A DNA stretch of 64,000 nt from Actinomycetes bacterium. Its GTDB lineage: Bacteria; Actinomycetota; Acidimicrobiia; Acidimicrobiales; RAAP-2. The stretch is from positions 1 to 64,000 of the forward strand of contig JAJZDI010000012.1 in assembly GCA_021806045.1 (NCBI GenBank), in the 5' to 3' direction. The stretch's first letter is position 1. Each line of letters starts with the position of its first letter. A program made the position numbers and the translations under genes. Below, one piece after another: positions 8,754 to 16,547 of the stretch. The notes under the pieces are model-generated. The model was not told the origin of the DNA and did not search any database. It was given only the letters and a program-made list of their open reading frames with translations.

Positions 8754-9485
8754 TCAGAGGGCGAGCGTCGACCCCCCGTCGATGACCAGCGCGGCGCCGT
8801 TCACGAACGCGGCGGGCTCGGAGCACAGGAAGGTGACGATCCTGCCGAAGTCCCCCGGATCGCCCATGGGCGTCCCCGCGGTCGCCCCGAGCTCACGCAT
8901 CCGGTCGGTGGCGTGGGGGCCCGGGCACGCCAGGTTCAGCGTGATCCCGCTCCCGGAGCGCGCCAGGTCCTGGGCCGCCGTCTTCGCCCACGCCCACAAC
9001 GCGGTCCGCGCCGTGTTGGAGAGTGCCAGCGTGGGTGCGGGCTGGACGATCGTGTAGGAGGTCACGCAGCAGATCCGCCCCCAACCGGCCTCGGTCATCG
9101 GCGGGACCGCGTGGCGCACCAGGCGGACCGACGCCAGGAGGTTGGCCTCGAGGGCGGCCCGCAGCCGCTCGTCGTCGACCTCGAGAGCCCGCCCGGGCGG
9201 CGGCCCGCCGGCATTCGCCACCACCACGTCGAGCCGCCCGAAGTGCTCCAGTGCCGCCTGCACCAGCTCACCGGGGACATCCGGGTCGGTCACGTCGGCA
9301 ACCACCGGCACCACCTCGGCACCCGCTTCCCGCAGCTGTGCCGTCGCTGCGGCCAGGGCCTCCTCCCCCCGGGCGGCGATGACCAGGTGGGCGCCTTCGG
9401 CGGCGAGCGCGTCGGCGGTCGCCCGCCCCAGCCCGCGCGACGCCGCCGTCACGACCGCGACCCGTCCTCGCAGTCCGAGCTCCAT
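8754..9485 (-). CDS. Atypical short-chain dehydrogenase/reductase lacking the catalytic Tyr
   Basis: The protein has 243 residues with an SDR Rossmann fold: TAASRGLG cofactor loop, VADVTD, NAGG, and a C-terminal VIDGG. At the place where classical SDRs have Tyr-x3-Lys the sequence reads LALSNTARTALWAWAKTAA. The Tyr is replaced and only a displaced Lys remains. This matches the 3-oxoacyl-ACP-reductase-like SDR subgroup known to lack a perfect tetrad, so reductase activity is uncertain. Its ATG overlaps the stop of a 15-codon leader ORF (TGATG), implying coupled translation. It is separated by about 100 bases from the M24 peptidase upstream on the same strand. Confidence 0.85.
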   Translation of the reverse strand: MELGLRGRVAVVTAASRGLGRATADALAAEGAHLVIAARGEEALAAATAQLREAGAEVVPVVADVTDPDVPGELVQAALEHFGRLDVVVANAGGPPPGRALEVDDERLRAALEANLLASVRLVRHAVPPMTEAGWGRICCVTSYTIVQPAPTLALSNTARTALWAWAKTAAQDLARSGSGITLNLACPGPHATDRMRELGATAGTPMGDPGDFGRIVTFLCSEPAAFVNGAALVIDGGSTLAL

Positions 9486-9532
9486 CAGCGCACCCCGCCC
9501 GACGGGACGGATCCTGCCGTCAATGCGTGCAT
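9485..9532 (-). CDS. Possible 15-codon leader ORF coupled to the SDR gene
   Basis: ATG is preceded by AGGAG at 5-6 bases, which is a better ribosome site than that of the SDR itself. The peptide is MHALTAGSVPSGGVR and its TGA shares one base with the SDR ATG (TGATG). This geometry suggests translational coupling. The peptide has no recognisable function, and chance cannot be excluded for so short a frame. Confidence 0.35.
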   Translation of the reverse strand: MHALTAGSVPSGGVR

Positions 9533-9584
9533 GCTTCTCCTCTCCAGCACCCGGTTCCCCGGTCTTCCTGCTCCCCGGCCCGGA

Positions 9585-10709
9585 TCAGGGATCGACGACG
9601 ACGAGCGAGCGGTCCGCCCCGTTGATGGACCGCCCGGTTCCATCAGGGTCGATGACGACGATGTCCTCCAGGCGCATGCCGAAACGACCCGGCTCGTAGA
9701 TGCCCGGTTCGATCGAGAAGGCATTCCCCGGGACGAGCACCTCCGGGTTGCCGGCCACCAGGTACGGGTCCTCGTGCTCCTCGACCCCGATGCCGTGCCC
9801 GGTGCGGTGGACGAAGCGGGCCCCGAAGCCGGCCTCGTCGATCACCGACCGGGCGGCCGCGTCGACGGCCGACGCCACCACGCCGGCCCGCGCCGTTGCA
9901 CGCCCTGCCGCCTGCGATGCCGCCAGCGCCTCGTAGCGGACGAGCACGTCGGCGGTGGGCTCGCCCACCGACAGCGTGCGGGTGATGTCCGAGCAGTACC
10001 CCGCGCCACTCGCCAGCGACAGGGTGCCGCCGAAGTCGCACACCACCGTGTCGCCGGCCACGATGACACGGTCGGTGGGCTCGTGGTGGGGGCTGGCCCC
10101 GTTGGGGCCCGAGGCGACGATGGCGAAGTTCACCCGCTGGTGACCCTCCTCGACCAGCCGGCGCCCGATGTCCGCGGCCACCTGGCGCTCGGTGCGCCCA
10201 CCCACCGGGATGGCACCGGACTGCAGGTCGGCGGCCACCCGGTCGGCGGAGGCCGCCGCGGCTTCGAGTGCGGCGATCTCGCTCGCATCCTTCACGGCAC
10301 GCACGGGGCCCGTCACCGTCGATGCCGGCGACCACCGGGCACCGGGCAACCGGTCCTGGAGGGCGAGGAGAGGCGCCGCCCACATCCGGTCCGACACGGC
10401 GAACGAACCGCGCCGGTCGGGCAGGGCCGCCGCCACCAGCTCGATGGGGTCCTCGTCCTCGGACCAGGCCCGCACCCCGGCCAGCTCCCGGGTCAAGGCC
10501 GGCACCCGGGGCTCCTCCAGCAGCGGGACGACGAGGAGGGGCTCGGAGGCGAGCGGGATGACCAGCATCGTCAGCCGCTCCAGGGGCATCGCCTCGTAGC
10601 CGGTCAGCCAGGGCAGGTCGGCCCCGAGGGACAGGAGGAGCGCGTCGATGCGAGCCACCTCCATGCCGGCCCGGACCCTCGCCAGGCGGGTGCCCTCCGC
10701 TGCCGTCAT
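9585..10709 (-). CDS. M24-family metallopeptidase (Xaa-Pro dipeptidase/aminopeptidase type)
   Basis: The protein has 374 residues, starting with ATG overlapping the lipoyl-synthase stop (ATGA). The N-terminal creatinase-like domain (WLTGYEAMPLERL) is followed by a pita-bread catalytic domain. Metal ligands are recognisable: Asp in VVCDFGG, Asp in SDITRTL, His in HRTGHGIG, Glu in SIEPGIY and Glu in MRLEDIVV. The enzyme would cleave N-terminal residues next to proline in the cytosol. It is the last gene of the lpdA-sucB-lipBA transcript, though it has no obvious metabolic link to lipoate. Exact specificity (PepQ or PepP) cannot be told. Confidence 0.88.
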   Translation of the reverse strand: MTAAEGTRLARVRAGMEVARIDALLLSLGADLPWLTGYEAMPLERLTMLVIPLASEPLLVVPLLEEPRVPALTRELAGVRAWSEDEDPIELVAAALPDRRGSFAVSDRMWAAPLLALQDRLPGARWSPASTVTGPVRAVKDASEIAALEAAAASADRVAADLQSGAIPVGGRTERQVAADIGRRLVEEGHQRVNFAIVASGPNGASPHHEPTDRVIVAGDTVVCDFGGTLSLASGAGYCSDITRTLSVGEPTADVLVRYEALAASQAAGRATARAGVVASAVDAAARSVIDEAGFGARFVHRTGHGIGVEEHEDPYLVAGNPEVLVPGNAFSIEPGIYEPGRFGMRLEDIVVIDPDGTGRSINGADRSLVVVDP

Positions 10710-12403
10710 CCCGGTGACCCCACCGTGGGCCGGCCCGCCAGCGCGCCCGGTGCCAACCCGGCCGCTGCGGCCGCCTCCGCCGCGTGATGGCTCGACCGGG
10801 TGAGCGGTGTCGCCTGGACGTGGGCGAACCCCATCTCCCGTCCAGCCCGGGCCAGTGCTGCCAGCTCGTCGGGGTGCCACCATCGGGCCACCGGCAGGTT
10901 GGCCGGGCCCGGCCGGAGGTACTGGCCGACGGTCAGCAGCGACACGCCGACGGCCCGCAGGTCGGCCATGGTGGCCAGGACCTCGTCCTCGTCCTCCCCC
11001 ATGCCGACGATGATCCCCGACTTCGTCACCACGCCGGTGCGGGCGGCCCGGGCCAAGACGGTCAGGCTGCGGGCGTACCCGGCCGATGGCCGTACCGCCC
11101 GCTGGAGGCGGGCGACCGTCTCGATGTTGTGGTTGAGGACGTCCGGGCCGGCGTCGAGGACCCGGGCCAGCGCGTCGGGGTCCCCCCGCATGTCGGACAC
11201 GAGGACCTCGACCGTCACTCCCGGGGCCTTCCGGCGGATGGCGGCGATGGTCTCGGCGAAGGCGCCGGCGCCACCGTCGGCGAGGTCGTCACGGGCGACA
11301 CACGTCACCACCGCGTGGGCAATGCCCATGGCGGCCACCGCGTCGGCGACCCGGTCGGGCTCCCCCGGGTCGAGCGGCTGCGGCCGCCCCGTGTCGACCT
11401 GGCAGAAGGCGCACGAGCGCGTGCAGCGGTCGCCGTTGATCATGAACGTCGCCGTGCCCTCCGCCCAGCATTCGAAGATGTTGGGACACCCGGCCTCTTC
11501 GCACACGGTGACGAGCGACCGCTGCTGCAGGTCACGCCGCAGGGGGAGGAAGGAGCCGGTCGTACGGGCGGGGACCCGCAACCACGGTGGCTTCCGCTGC
11601 GAGATCGGCAGCCCGGCACCGGGATCGATCCCCGCACGCGCCATGCGCCGCCCCAGGGCGACGGGCACGGCGTCCGGGGGCACGGCGTCCGGGGGGACGG
11701 CACTGGGGGGGAGCGGGACGGGCTGGCGCCCACGGACCTCGCCGGCGGCTCCCACCACCCGCTGGACATCGAGGGCAGGGGTGCCGGCGCCCAGCGCACC
11801 GGATGCGGCGACCACGGCGTCGACGAGCTCGTCCATGGTCACGTCGAGGCCTTCGGCCCGCAGCGAGGTGACGGGCATGTCCGAGATCCCGCACGGCACG
11901 ATGTGGCCGAACATCGACAGGTCGACGTCGACGTTGCAGGCGAAGCCGTGGGTGGTCCGGCCGCGGGCGGTACGGACACCCACGGCGGCGATCTTGCGGG
12001 GGCGGTCGCCGTCGGCCCCGATCCACACCCCCGGGTAGCCGTCCAGCCGCCCGACGGACCCCGAGCCGATCCCCACGGCCACCAGCGCGTCGATGACCAG
12101 TTGCTCCACCCGGTGGACGTGGGCAGGACCCTGGTGGGGGCCGGGCGGCACCGTCATGATCGGGTAGCCGACCAGTTGCCCGGGACCGTGGTAGGTCACG
12201 TCGCCGCCGCGGTCCACCTCCACCAGATCGGCGCCCACCGCTGACGGATCCACGAGAACGTGGGTCCGATCGGCATGGGCACCGAGCGTGTAGACGTGCG
12301 GGTGCTCGAGGAGGAGGAGGTAGTCGTCCGCGCCGGCTGCTAGGGCCCGCTGCAGGTCCCACGCCTCCCGGTAGGGGACGCGGCCCAACCACCGGACCCT
12401 CAC
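10706..12403 (-). CDS. lipB-lipA: Bifunctional octanoyltransferase / lipoyl synthase (LipB-LipA fusion)
   Basis: One uninterrupted frame of 565 codons encodes both lipoylation steps. Residues 1-215 are LipB: GGDVTYHGPGQL, Lys in RPRKIAAVG (~135) and the acyl-carrying Cys in GFACNVD (~154). Residues 215-245 are a Pro/Val/Ala linker with a repeated PPDAV. Residues 250-565 are LipA: auxiliary cluster CX4CX5C (CEEAGCPNIFEC, ~300), radical-SAM CX3CX2C (CTRSCAFC, ~326) and RSSHHA near 535, the usual RSSYxA element. LipB moves octanoate from ACP to E2 or GcvH; LipA inserts two sulfurs. GTG at 12403 starts RVRWLGRVPY, typical of LipB. No Shine-Dalgarno precedes the only plausible internal LipA start (ATG at 11644). 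Confidence 0.9.
   Translation of the reverse strand: MRVRWLGRVPYREAWDLQRALAAGADDYLLLLEHPHVYTLGAHADRTHVLVDPSAVGADLVEVDRGGDVTYHGPGQLVGYPIMTVPPGPHQGPAHVHRVEQLVIDALVAVGIGSGSVGRLDGYPGVWIGADGDRPRKIAAVGVRTARGRTTHGFACNVDVDLSMFGHIVPCGISDMPVTSLRAEGLDVTMDELVDAVVAASGALGAGTPALDVQRVVGAAGEVRGRQPVPLPPSAVPPDAVPPDAVPVALGRRMARAGIDPGAGLPISQRKPPWLRVPARTTGSFLPLRRDLQQRSLVTVCEEAGCPNIFECWAEGTATFMINGDRCTRSCAFCQVDTGRPQPLDPGEPDRVADAVAAMGIAHAVVTCVARDDLADGGAGAFAETIAAIRRKAPGVTVEVLVSDMRGDPDALARVLDAGPDVLNHNIETVARLQRAVRPSAGYARSLTVLARAARTGVVTKSGIIVGMGEDEDEVLATMADLRAVGVSLLTVGQYLRPGPANLPVARWWHPDELAALARAGREMGFAHVQATPLTRSSHHAAEAAAAAGLAPGALAGRPTVGSPG
11675..11712 (-). repeat. 15-bp tandem repeat in the LipB-LipA linker
   Basis: Near-identical 15-base units encode successive PP(S/D)AV pentapeptides in the interdomain linker. 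Slippage here would lengthen or shorten the linker in frame without touching either catalytic domain. Confidence 0.6.
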
Positions 12404-12434
12404 CGCGGGACCCCGGCGGCCGGGCGCCACACGA

Positions 12435-13784
12435 TCAGAGCTCGGCCGCCCAGTCCCGCTCGGCGAGCAGGCTCGCCACCCGGGCCAGGAACCGAGCGAC
12501 GTAGGCACCGTCCACGGCGCGGTGGTCGAAGGTGGCGGCGAGCAGTCCGACCGAGTGGATGGCGATGGCCTCGCTGCCGTCAGCGGCCTCGATCACGACC
12601 GGTTTGCGGGACACCCCGTCCGTCGAGAGGATCGCCACCTGGGGCTGGTTGATGATGGCTCCCGTGATGAGCGTCCCGAACGGTCCGGCATTGGTGATCG
12701 AGAACGTCCCACCCGAGATGTCGTCGGCGCTCAGGCGCCTGGCCCGGGCCCGGTCGGCAAGATCGCGGATACGGCGTGCCATGCCGCGGAGGGTCAGTTC
12801 CTCGGCGTGGTGCACCACGGGCACGATGAGGCCCTCGTTGTCCAGATCGACGGCGATGCCGAGGTGGACGTCGCGGTGGACGATGAGTGCGTCGTCACCG
12901 ACCGACGCGTTCAGGTGCGGGAACTCCGCCAGCGCCTCGACGGTGGCCCGCGCCGCGAACGGCAGGTAGGTGAGGTTGAACCCCTCCTCGTCGGCGAACC
13001 GGCGGCCGTGCTCCCGGCGCACCTGCTCGACCCGCTCGTAGTCGGCCTCCTTCACCATGAGGGTGTGGGCTGAGGTCGCCTTGGAGCGCACCATGTGCTC
13101 CGCCGTCCGCCGGCGGATGTTGCTGAAGGGGACGATCTCGTCCCGACCCGACACGACGGTGGCCGGCGGGGGGGGCGCCGGGACGGCCGGGGCGATGGGG
13201 GCTGCCGGGGCCGTGCCCGGTGCCGGTGCCGCGCCCGCTGCAGCCTCGACGTCTTCGCGGGTGATCCGGCCCCCGACGCCGGTGCCGGGGATGGAAGCGG
13301 CATCGAGCCCGTGGTCGGCGATCAGCTTGCGGACCATGGGCGACAGCACGGTGCCGGCTGGTGCCGGCACCGCTGCGACCTGCGGCGCCGGCGGTGCCGG
13401 GGGAGCAGGAACGGGTGCCGGGGGCACCACGGGGGTGGCCGCTGGCGCCGGAGGTGGTGTGGGAGGGGCGGCCTCGGCTGCCGGTACAGATGCCGGTGCG
13501 GCTGCCGGTGCCGCTTCGGCCGGGGCCGGTGCCGGCTCGGGCGCCTCGGCACTGTCGCCGATCACGGCCAGGCGGGTGCCGACGTCGACCGTGTCGCCCT
13601 CGGCGACGAGGATCTCCGCCAGCACGCCCGACGCCGGTGCCGGGACCTCGGAGTCGACCTTGTCGGTCGACACCTCGAACAACGGCTCGTCCCGGGCGAC
13701 CTGGTCGCCGACGGCCTTGAACCAGCGGGTGACCGTTCCTTCGGTCACGGTCTCGCCCAGCTGCGGCATCGTCACGTCAGCCAA
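12435..13784 (-). CDS. sucB: Dihydrolipoamide acyltransferase (E2) of a 2-oxoacid dehydrogenase
   Basis: The protein has 449 residues. It has a single N-terminal lipoyl domain with the lipoyl-lysine in STDKVDSEV (~42) and a long Ala/Pro linker. A peripheral-subunit-binding domain follows (VRKLIADHGLDAASIPGTG), then a second Ala/Pro linker and a catalytic acyltransferase domain ending in DHRAVDGAYVA with the active His and Asp. It carries acyl groups from E1 to CoA. It overlaps lpdA (E3) by 8 bases and is 31 bases before lipB-lipA, which makes its cofactor. With aceE just across the locus, pyruvate dehydrogenase E2 is likely. Actinobacterial SucB-type E2 can be shared between complexes, so the symbol is provisional. 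Confidence 0.9.
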   Translation of the reverse strand: MADVTMPQLGETVTEGTVTRWFKAVGDQVARDEPLFEVSTDKVDSEVPAPASGVLAEILVAEGDTVDVGTRLAVIGDSAEAPEPAPAPAEAAPAAAPASVPAAEAAPPTPPPAPAATPVVPPAPVPAPPAPPAPQVAAVPAPAGTVLSPMVRKLIADHGLDAASIPGTGVGGRITREDVEAAAGAAPAPGTAPAAPIAPAVPAPPPPATVVSGRDEIVPFSNIRRRTAEHMVRSKATSAHTLMVKEADYERVEQVRREHGRRFADEEGFNLTYLPFAARATVEALAEFPHLNASVGDDALIVHRDVHLGIAVDLDNEGLIVPVVHHAEELTLRGMARRIRDLADRARARRLSADDISGGTFSITNAGPFGTLITGAIINQPQVAILSTDGVSRKPVVIEAADGSEAIAIHSVGLLAATFDHRAVDGAYVARFLARVASLLAERDWAAEL

Positions 13785-15264
13785 CGTGGAGCCCCCTTCC
13801 GGTCAGGGCGAGGACCGTCTCGCCGAACGTCTCGGACAGCGACGGATGGGGCTGGACGAAGCGGGCCACCTCGTCAGGCGTCGCCTCCCAGTTGACCGCC
13901 AGGTAGCCGGCCCCCAGCTGTTCGGTCACCCACGGCCCGGCCATGTGGACGCCGAGGATGCGACCGGCCGACCCGTCCGGCCGGCGCTCGGCGATCACCT
14001 TGACCAGCCCGTCCGTCTCGCCGATGATCCGTGCCCGGCTGTTGCCCCCGAAGGGGTCCTTCTTCACGACCACGTCGATTCCGGCGGCGCGGGCCGCCGC
14101 CTCGGTCATCCCCGCGTAGGCCACCTCGGGATGGCAGTAGATCGCCCACGGGACGGCGCCGTAGTCGACCGGGGTGACCGGTTCGCCCAGCATCGAGCGG
14201 ATGGCGACAATCGCCTCGGCGAAGCCGACGTGGGCCAGCTGCGGGGTGCCCGCCACCACATCTCCCACCGCCCACACGCCCGGCTCGCCGGTGCGCATGT
14301 AGGCGTCGGCCACGACGAACCCCCGCTCGTCGACGACCACACCCGTGCCCGGCTCCACCAGCCCGTCGGACCGGGGCCGGCGGCCGACCGAGACCACGAC
14401 GGCCTCCACCGTCACCTGACCGCCCTCACCGAACGAGACCACCGTGCCCCCGCCCCCGGGAACAGGGGTGTGGCCGGTGACCTGGACCCCGGTGTGGACG
14501 TCGATCCCCCGCTTGCGGAACGACCGGGCGACCACGGCGGCGGCGTCCTCGTCGCACCCGGCCAGGATGGTGGGAAGCGCCTCGAGGACGGTCACCGATG
14601 CCCCCAGGTCGGAGAACATGGAGGCGAACTCGCAGCCGATCGCACCGCCACCGATCACGGCGACCGACGCCGGCACGTGCTCGAGGTCGAGCACCTCGTC
14701 GGACGTGAGCACGACGGTGCCGTCCACCTCGAAGCCCGGGATGGTGCGGGGAAGCGAACCGGCGGCCAGGACGACGTTGGCTCCTTCGAGCTCGCTGGTC
14801 GAACCGTCGGCGGCCGTCACCCGCACCCGCCGGCCGGGGAGGAGGGTGCCCGTCCCGGGGACGATCGTGATGCCACGTCCCTTCATCAGGCCCGACAGCC
14901 CGCGGAAGAGCTGGTCCACGACCTGTTGCTTGCGCTGCTGGCTCACCTCGAAGCGCACCTCGGGGGACGGGTCGCCCGCAGCCGGCCCGATGCCGAACGT
15001 CGACGCCCCGGCGACCGCCCGGCGGACGGTCGCCGTCTCGAGGAATTCCTTGGCCGGCACGCAGCCCCGGTGGAGGCAGGTGCCGCCGACCTTGTCGAGC
15101 TCAAGCACGGCGACGTCGAGCCCGGCGGCCGCCCCGTAGAGCGCAGTGGCGTACCCACCCGGTCCACCGCCGATCACGACGACGTCGAACGCCGTCCGTT
15201 TCGAACCGCTGTCCCCCCCCGATGTCCTGCCCTCACCTGCGCCATCGGGTGTCGTCCGAATCAC
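13777..15264 (-). CDS. lpdA: Dihydrolipoyl dehydrogenase (E3)
   Basis: The protein has 495 residues. This FAD enzyme reoxidises the dihydrolipoyl group of E2 with NAD+. VVVIGGGPGGYATALYG binds FAD. The redox disulfide is in GGTCLHRGCVPAKE (Cys ~63 and ~68). VIGGGAIGCEFA is the NAD-binding site, and the C-terminal HPSLSET supplies the catalytic His-Glu pair. The chosen GTG has GGAG 8 bases upstream, and a TAGAGT promoter box lies about 40 bases ahead. This gives a 25-residue hydrophilic N-terminus before FAD; a later start is possible but no in-frame ATG exists. It is the first gene of lpdA-sucB-lipBA-M24. Confidence 0.94.
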   Translation of the reverse strand: MIRTTPDGAGEGRTSGGDSGSKRTAFDVVVIGGGPGGYATALYGAAAGLDVAVLELDKVGGTCLHRGCVPAKEFLETATVRRAVAGASTFGIGPAAGDPSPEVRFEVSQQRKQQVVDQLFRGLSGLMKGRGITIVPGTGTLLPGRRVRVTAADGSTSELEGANVVLAAGSLPRTIPGFEVDGTVVLTSDEVLDLEHVPASVAVIGGGAIGCEFASMFSDLGASVTVLEALPTILAGCDEDAAAVVARSFRKRGIDVHTGVQVTGHTPVPGGGGTVVSFGEGGQVTVEAVVVSVGRRPRSDGLVEPGTGVVVDERGFVVADAYMRTGEPGVWAVGDVVAGTPQLAHVGFAEAIVAIRSMLGEPVTPVDYGAVPWAIYCHPEVAYAGMTEAAARAAGIDVVVKKDPFGGNSRARIIGETDGLVKVIAERRPDGSAGRILGVHMAGPWVTEQLGAGYLAVNWEATPDEVARFVQPHPSLSETFGETVLALTGRGLHVG

Positions 15265-15304
15265 CTCCGTAGCTCCGGCGACCGCGCTGGGGCCGCGCCG
15301 GTCC

Positions 15305-15310
15305 ACTCTA
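15305..15310 (-). promoter_or_regulatory. Candidate -10 box of the lpdA-sucB-lipBA operon
   Basis: TAGAGT on the minus strand would start transcription about 34 bases before the lpdA GTG. A GGAG ribosome site lies in between. Motif evidence only. Confidence 0.35.
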
Positions 15311-15385
15311 ACGGGGGCGCACCGATGGTGGCAGCGGCCGGCCCGGTCCCGACCACCCCGGGTCGGGCAGGTCACCCGAGCCCGA

Positions 15386-15441
15386 CCGCCCCGGGCCGGG
15401 CCGCCCCGGGCCGGGCCGCCTCAGGCCGGGCCGCCTCAGGG
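15386..15441. repeat. Four tandem copies of a 15-bp GC-rich unit
   Basis: Units ccgcc(cc/tc)(g/a)ggccggg repeat head to tail and run into the stop codon of the DUF2203 gene. They could fold as GC-rich stem-loops. They occupy most of the gap between lpdA and DUF2203, which otherwise holds only the lpdA promoter. Confidence 0.6.
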
Positions 15442-15798
15442 ACCGTCGGTGAAGGGCAGCGGCTTGCGGCCGGCGAAGCCCTCCTCGGCGAAGTGCCACC
15501 AGCCGAGGTCCTCCTCGCCGCTGCGCCAGCACAGCAGGTACACCCTCCCCGACGGGCTCCTCGCCGGGAAGTCCACGAGCCCATCCTCGGGGTCGCGGAC
15601 GACGACGTCCATCGCACGGAGCTCGGCCAGGGCCTCGGTGGCCGTGGGCGAGGCGGCCTCCCCGGGAGGAGGTGGGGCGACGCCGTGCCCGTTCGTGCCC
15701 GCACGGCGCTGCTGGCGCGCCGCACCGGCGACCACCTCGAGCAGCAGAGCGATCCGCGGCAGCGCCGCACGGGCCTCGTCTTCGCTCCAGTAGTGCAC
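15436..15798 (-). CDS. DUF2203 family protein
   Basis: The protein has about 120 residues. It has the DUF2203 pattern: an N-terminal helix beginning ARAALPRI, a central helix ELRAMDVVVRDPEDGLVDFPA, then a GRVYLLCWRSGE...WWHFAEEGFAGRKPL block with conserved Trp and His. The family is uncharacterised and cytosolic. GTG at 15798 is preceded by GAGGCGAGGG; an upstream ATG at 15831 would add 11 residues. It lies downstream of and co-directional with rnhA, 105 bases away. Confidence 0.8.
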   Translation of the reverse strand: MHYWSEDEARAALPRIALLLEVVAGAARQQRRAGTNGHGVAPPPPGEAASPTATEALAELRAMDVVVRDPEDGLVDFPARSPSGRVYLLCWRSGEEDLGWWHFAEEGFAGRKPLPFTDGP

Positions 15799-15903
15799 GA
15801 CCCTCGCCTCCCCCCAGCGGGCGCTCGGCAAACCCGACGGGTGCCCGCCCGGGCGACCGCCGCCACGAGCCTACGGGACCCGTCCCGGAAGCGGCGGCGG
15901 TGC

Positions 15904-16404
15904 TCAATTGCGATCAGCGGCCGACGTCGCCAACCGGTCCACCAGGTCGTTCATCGGGTCGCCGGAGTGCCCCTTCACCCAGTCGAAGGTCACCGTGCGG
16001 CCGCTGTCGACGACCAGGGCCAGCAGCGCCTCCCACAGGTCGCGGTTGGCCACCGGCTTGCCCTGCGAGTTCCGCCAGGACCGGCGGCGCCACCCCTGCC
16101 ACCACCGGTCCCGGAAGCAGTGGACCACGTAGGTCGAGTCGCTCACGACGTGCAGTGGTCCCGGCAGGGCCCGGACGGCCTCGAGGACGGCCGTGATCTC
16201 CATGCGCTGGTTGGTGGTCCTGGCCTCGCCGCCGCTGCCCGAGGGGCCGTCGGGGACGGCCCACGCCCACCCCCCGGGACCGGGGTTCCCCCGGCACGCG
16301 CCGTCCGTGTACACGACGGTCACCTGCTCGAGCCCGGTGCCGGAGCCCCCAGGCCGCGGCGCGTCGAACAGGGTCGGTTCGGAGGAACGGGTGACATGGG
16401 CCAT
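15904..16404 (-). CDS. rnhA: Ribonuclease HI
   Basis: The protein has 166 residues and degrades RNA in RNA-DNA hybrids. The DEDD catalytic residues are visible: Asp in YTDGACRGNPGPGG, Glu in QRMEITAV, Asp in VVSDSTYVV and Asp in KGHSGDPMNDLVDRLA. The basic handle helix (WWQGWRRRSWRNSQG) is present, so this is a prokaryotic handle-containing form. The start is uncertain: ATG at 16404 is next to a too-close GGAGGG, and GTG or ATG codons lie up to 13 codons upstream. It is divergent from aceE. Confidence 0.93.
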   Translation of the reverse strand: MAHVTRSSEPTLFDAPRPGGSGTGLEQVTVVYTDGACRGNPGPGGWAWAVPDGPSGSGGEARTTNQRMEITAVLEAVRALPGPLHVVSDSTYVVHCFRDRWWQGWRRRSWRNSQGKPVANRDLWEALLALVVDSGRTVTFDWVKGHSGDPMNDLVDRLATSAADRN

Positions 16405-16547
16405 CCCTCCAGCATGCCCAACCGCCGCACCGCCCACCGCCATGCCACCGGGTCGGCCACCGGACGTGCCACCGTGTCGGACACCGGACGTGCGCCCACA
16501 GCGAGCGTCGCCGGGCGCTCTGGCGGTGGCTCCCGACGGGTGGCAGC

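Noticed and set aside
9643-10383. Alternative frames over the M24 peptidase
   Set aside because: They lack motifs; the accepted frame has all five metal ligands and overlaps lipA by ATGA.
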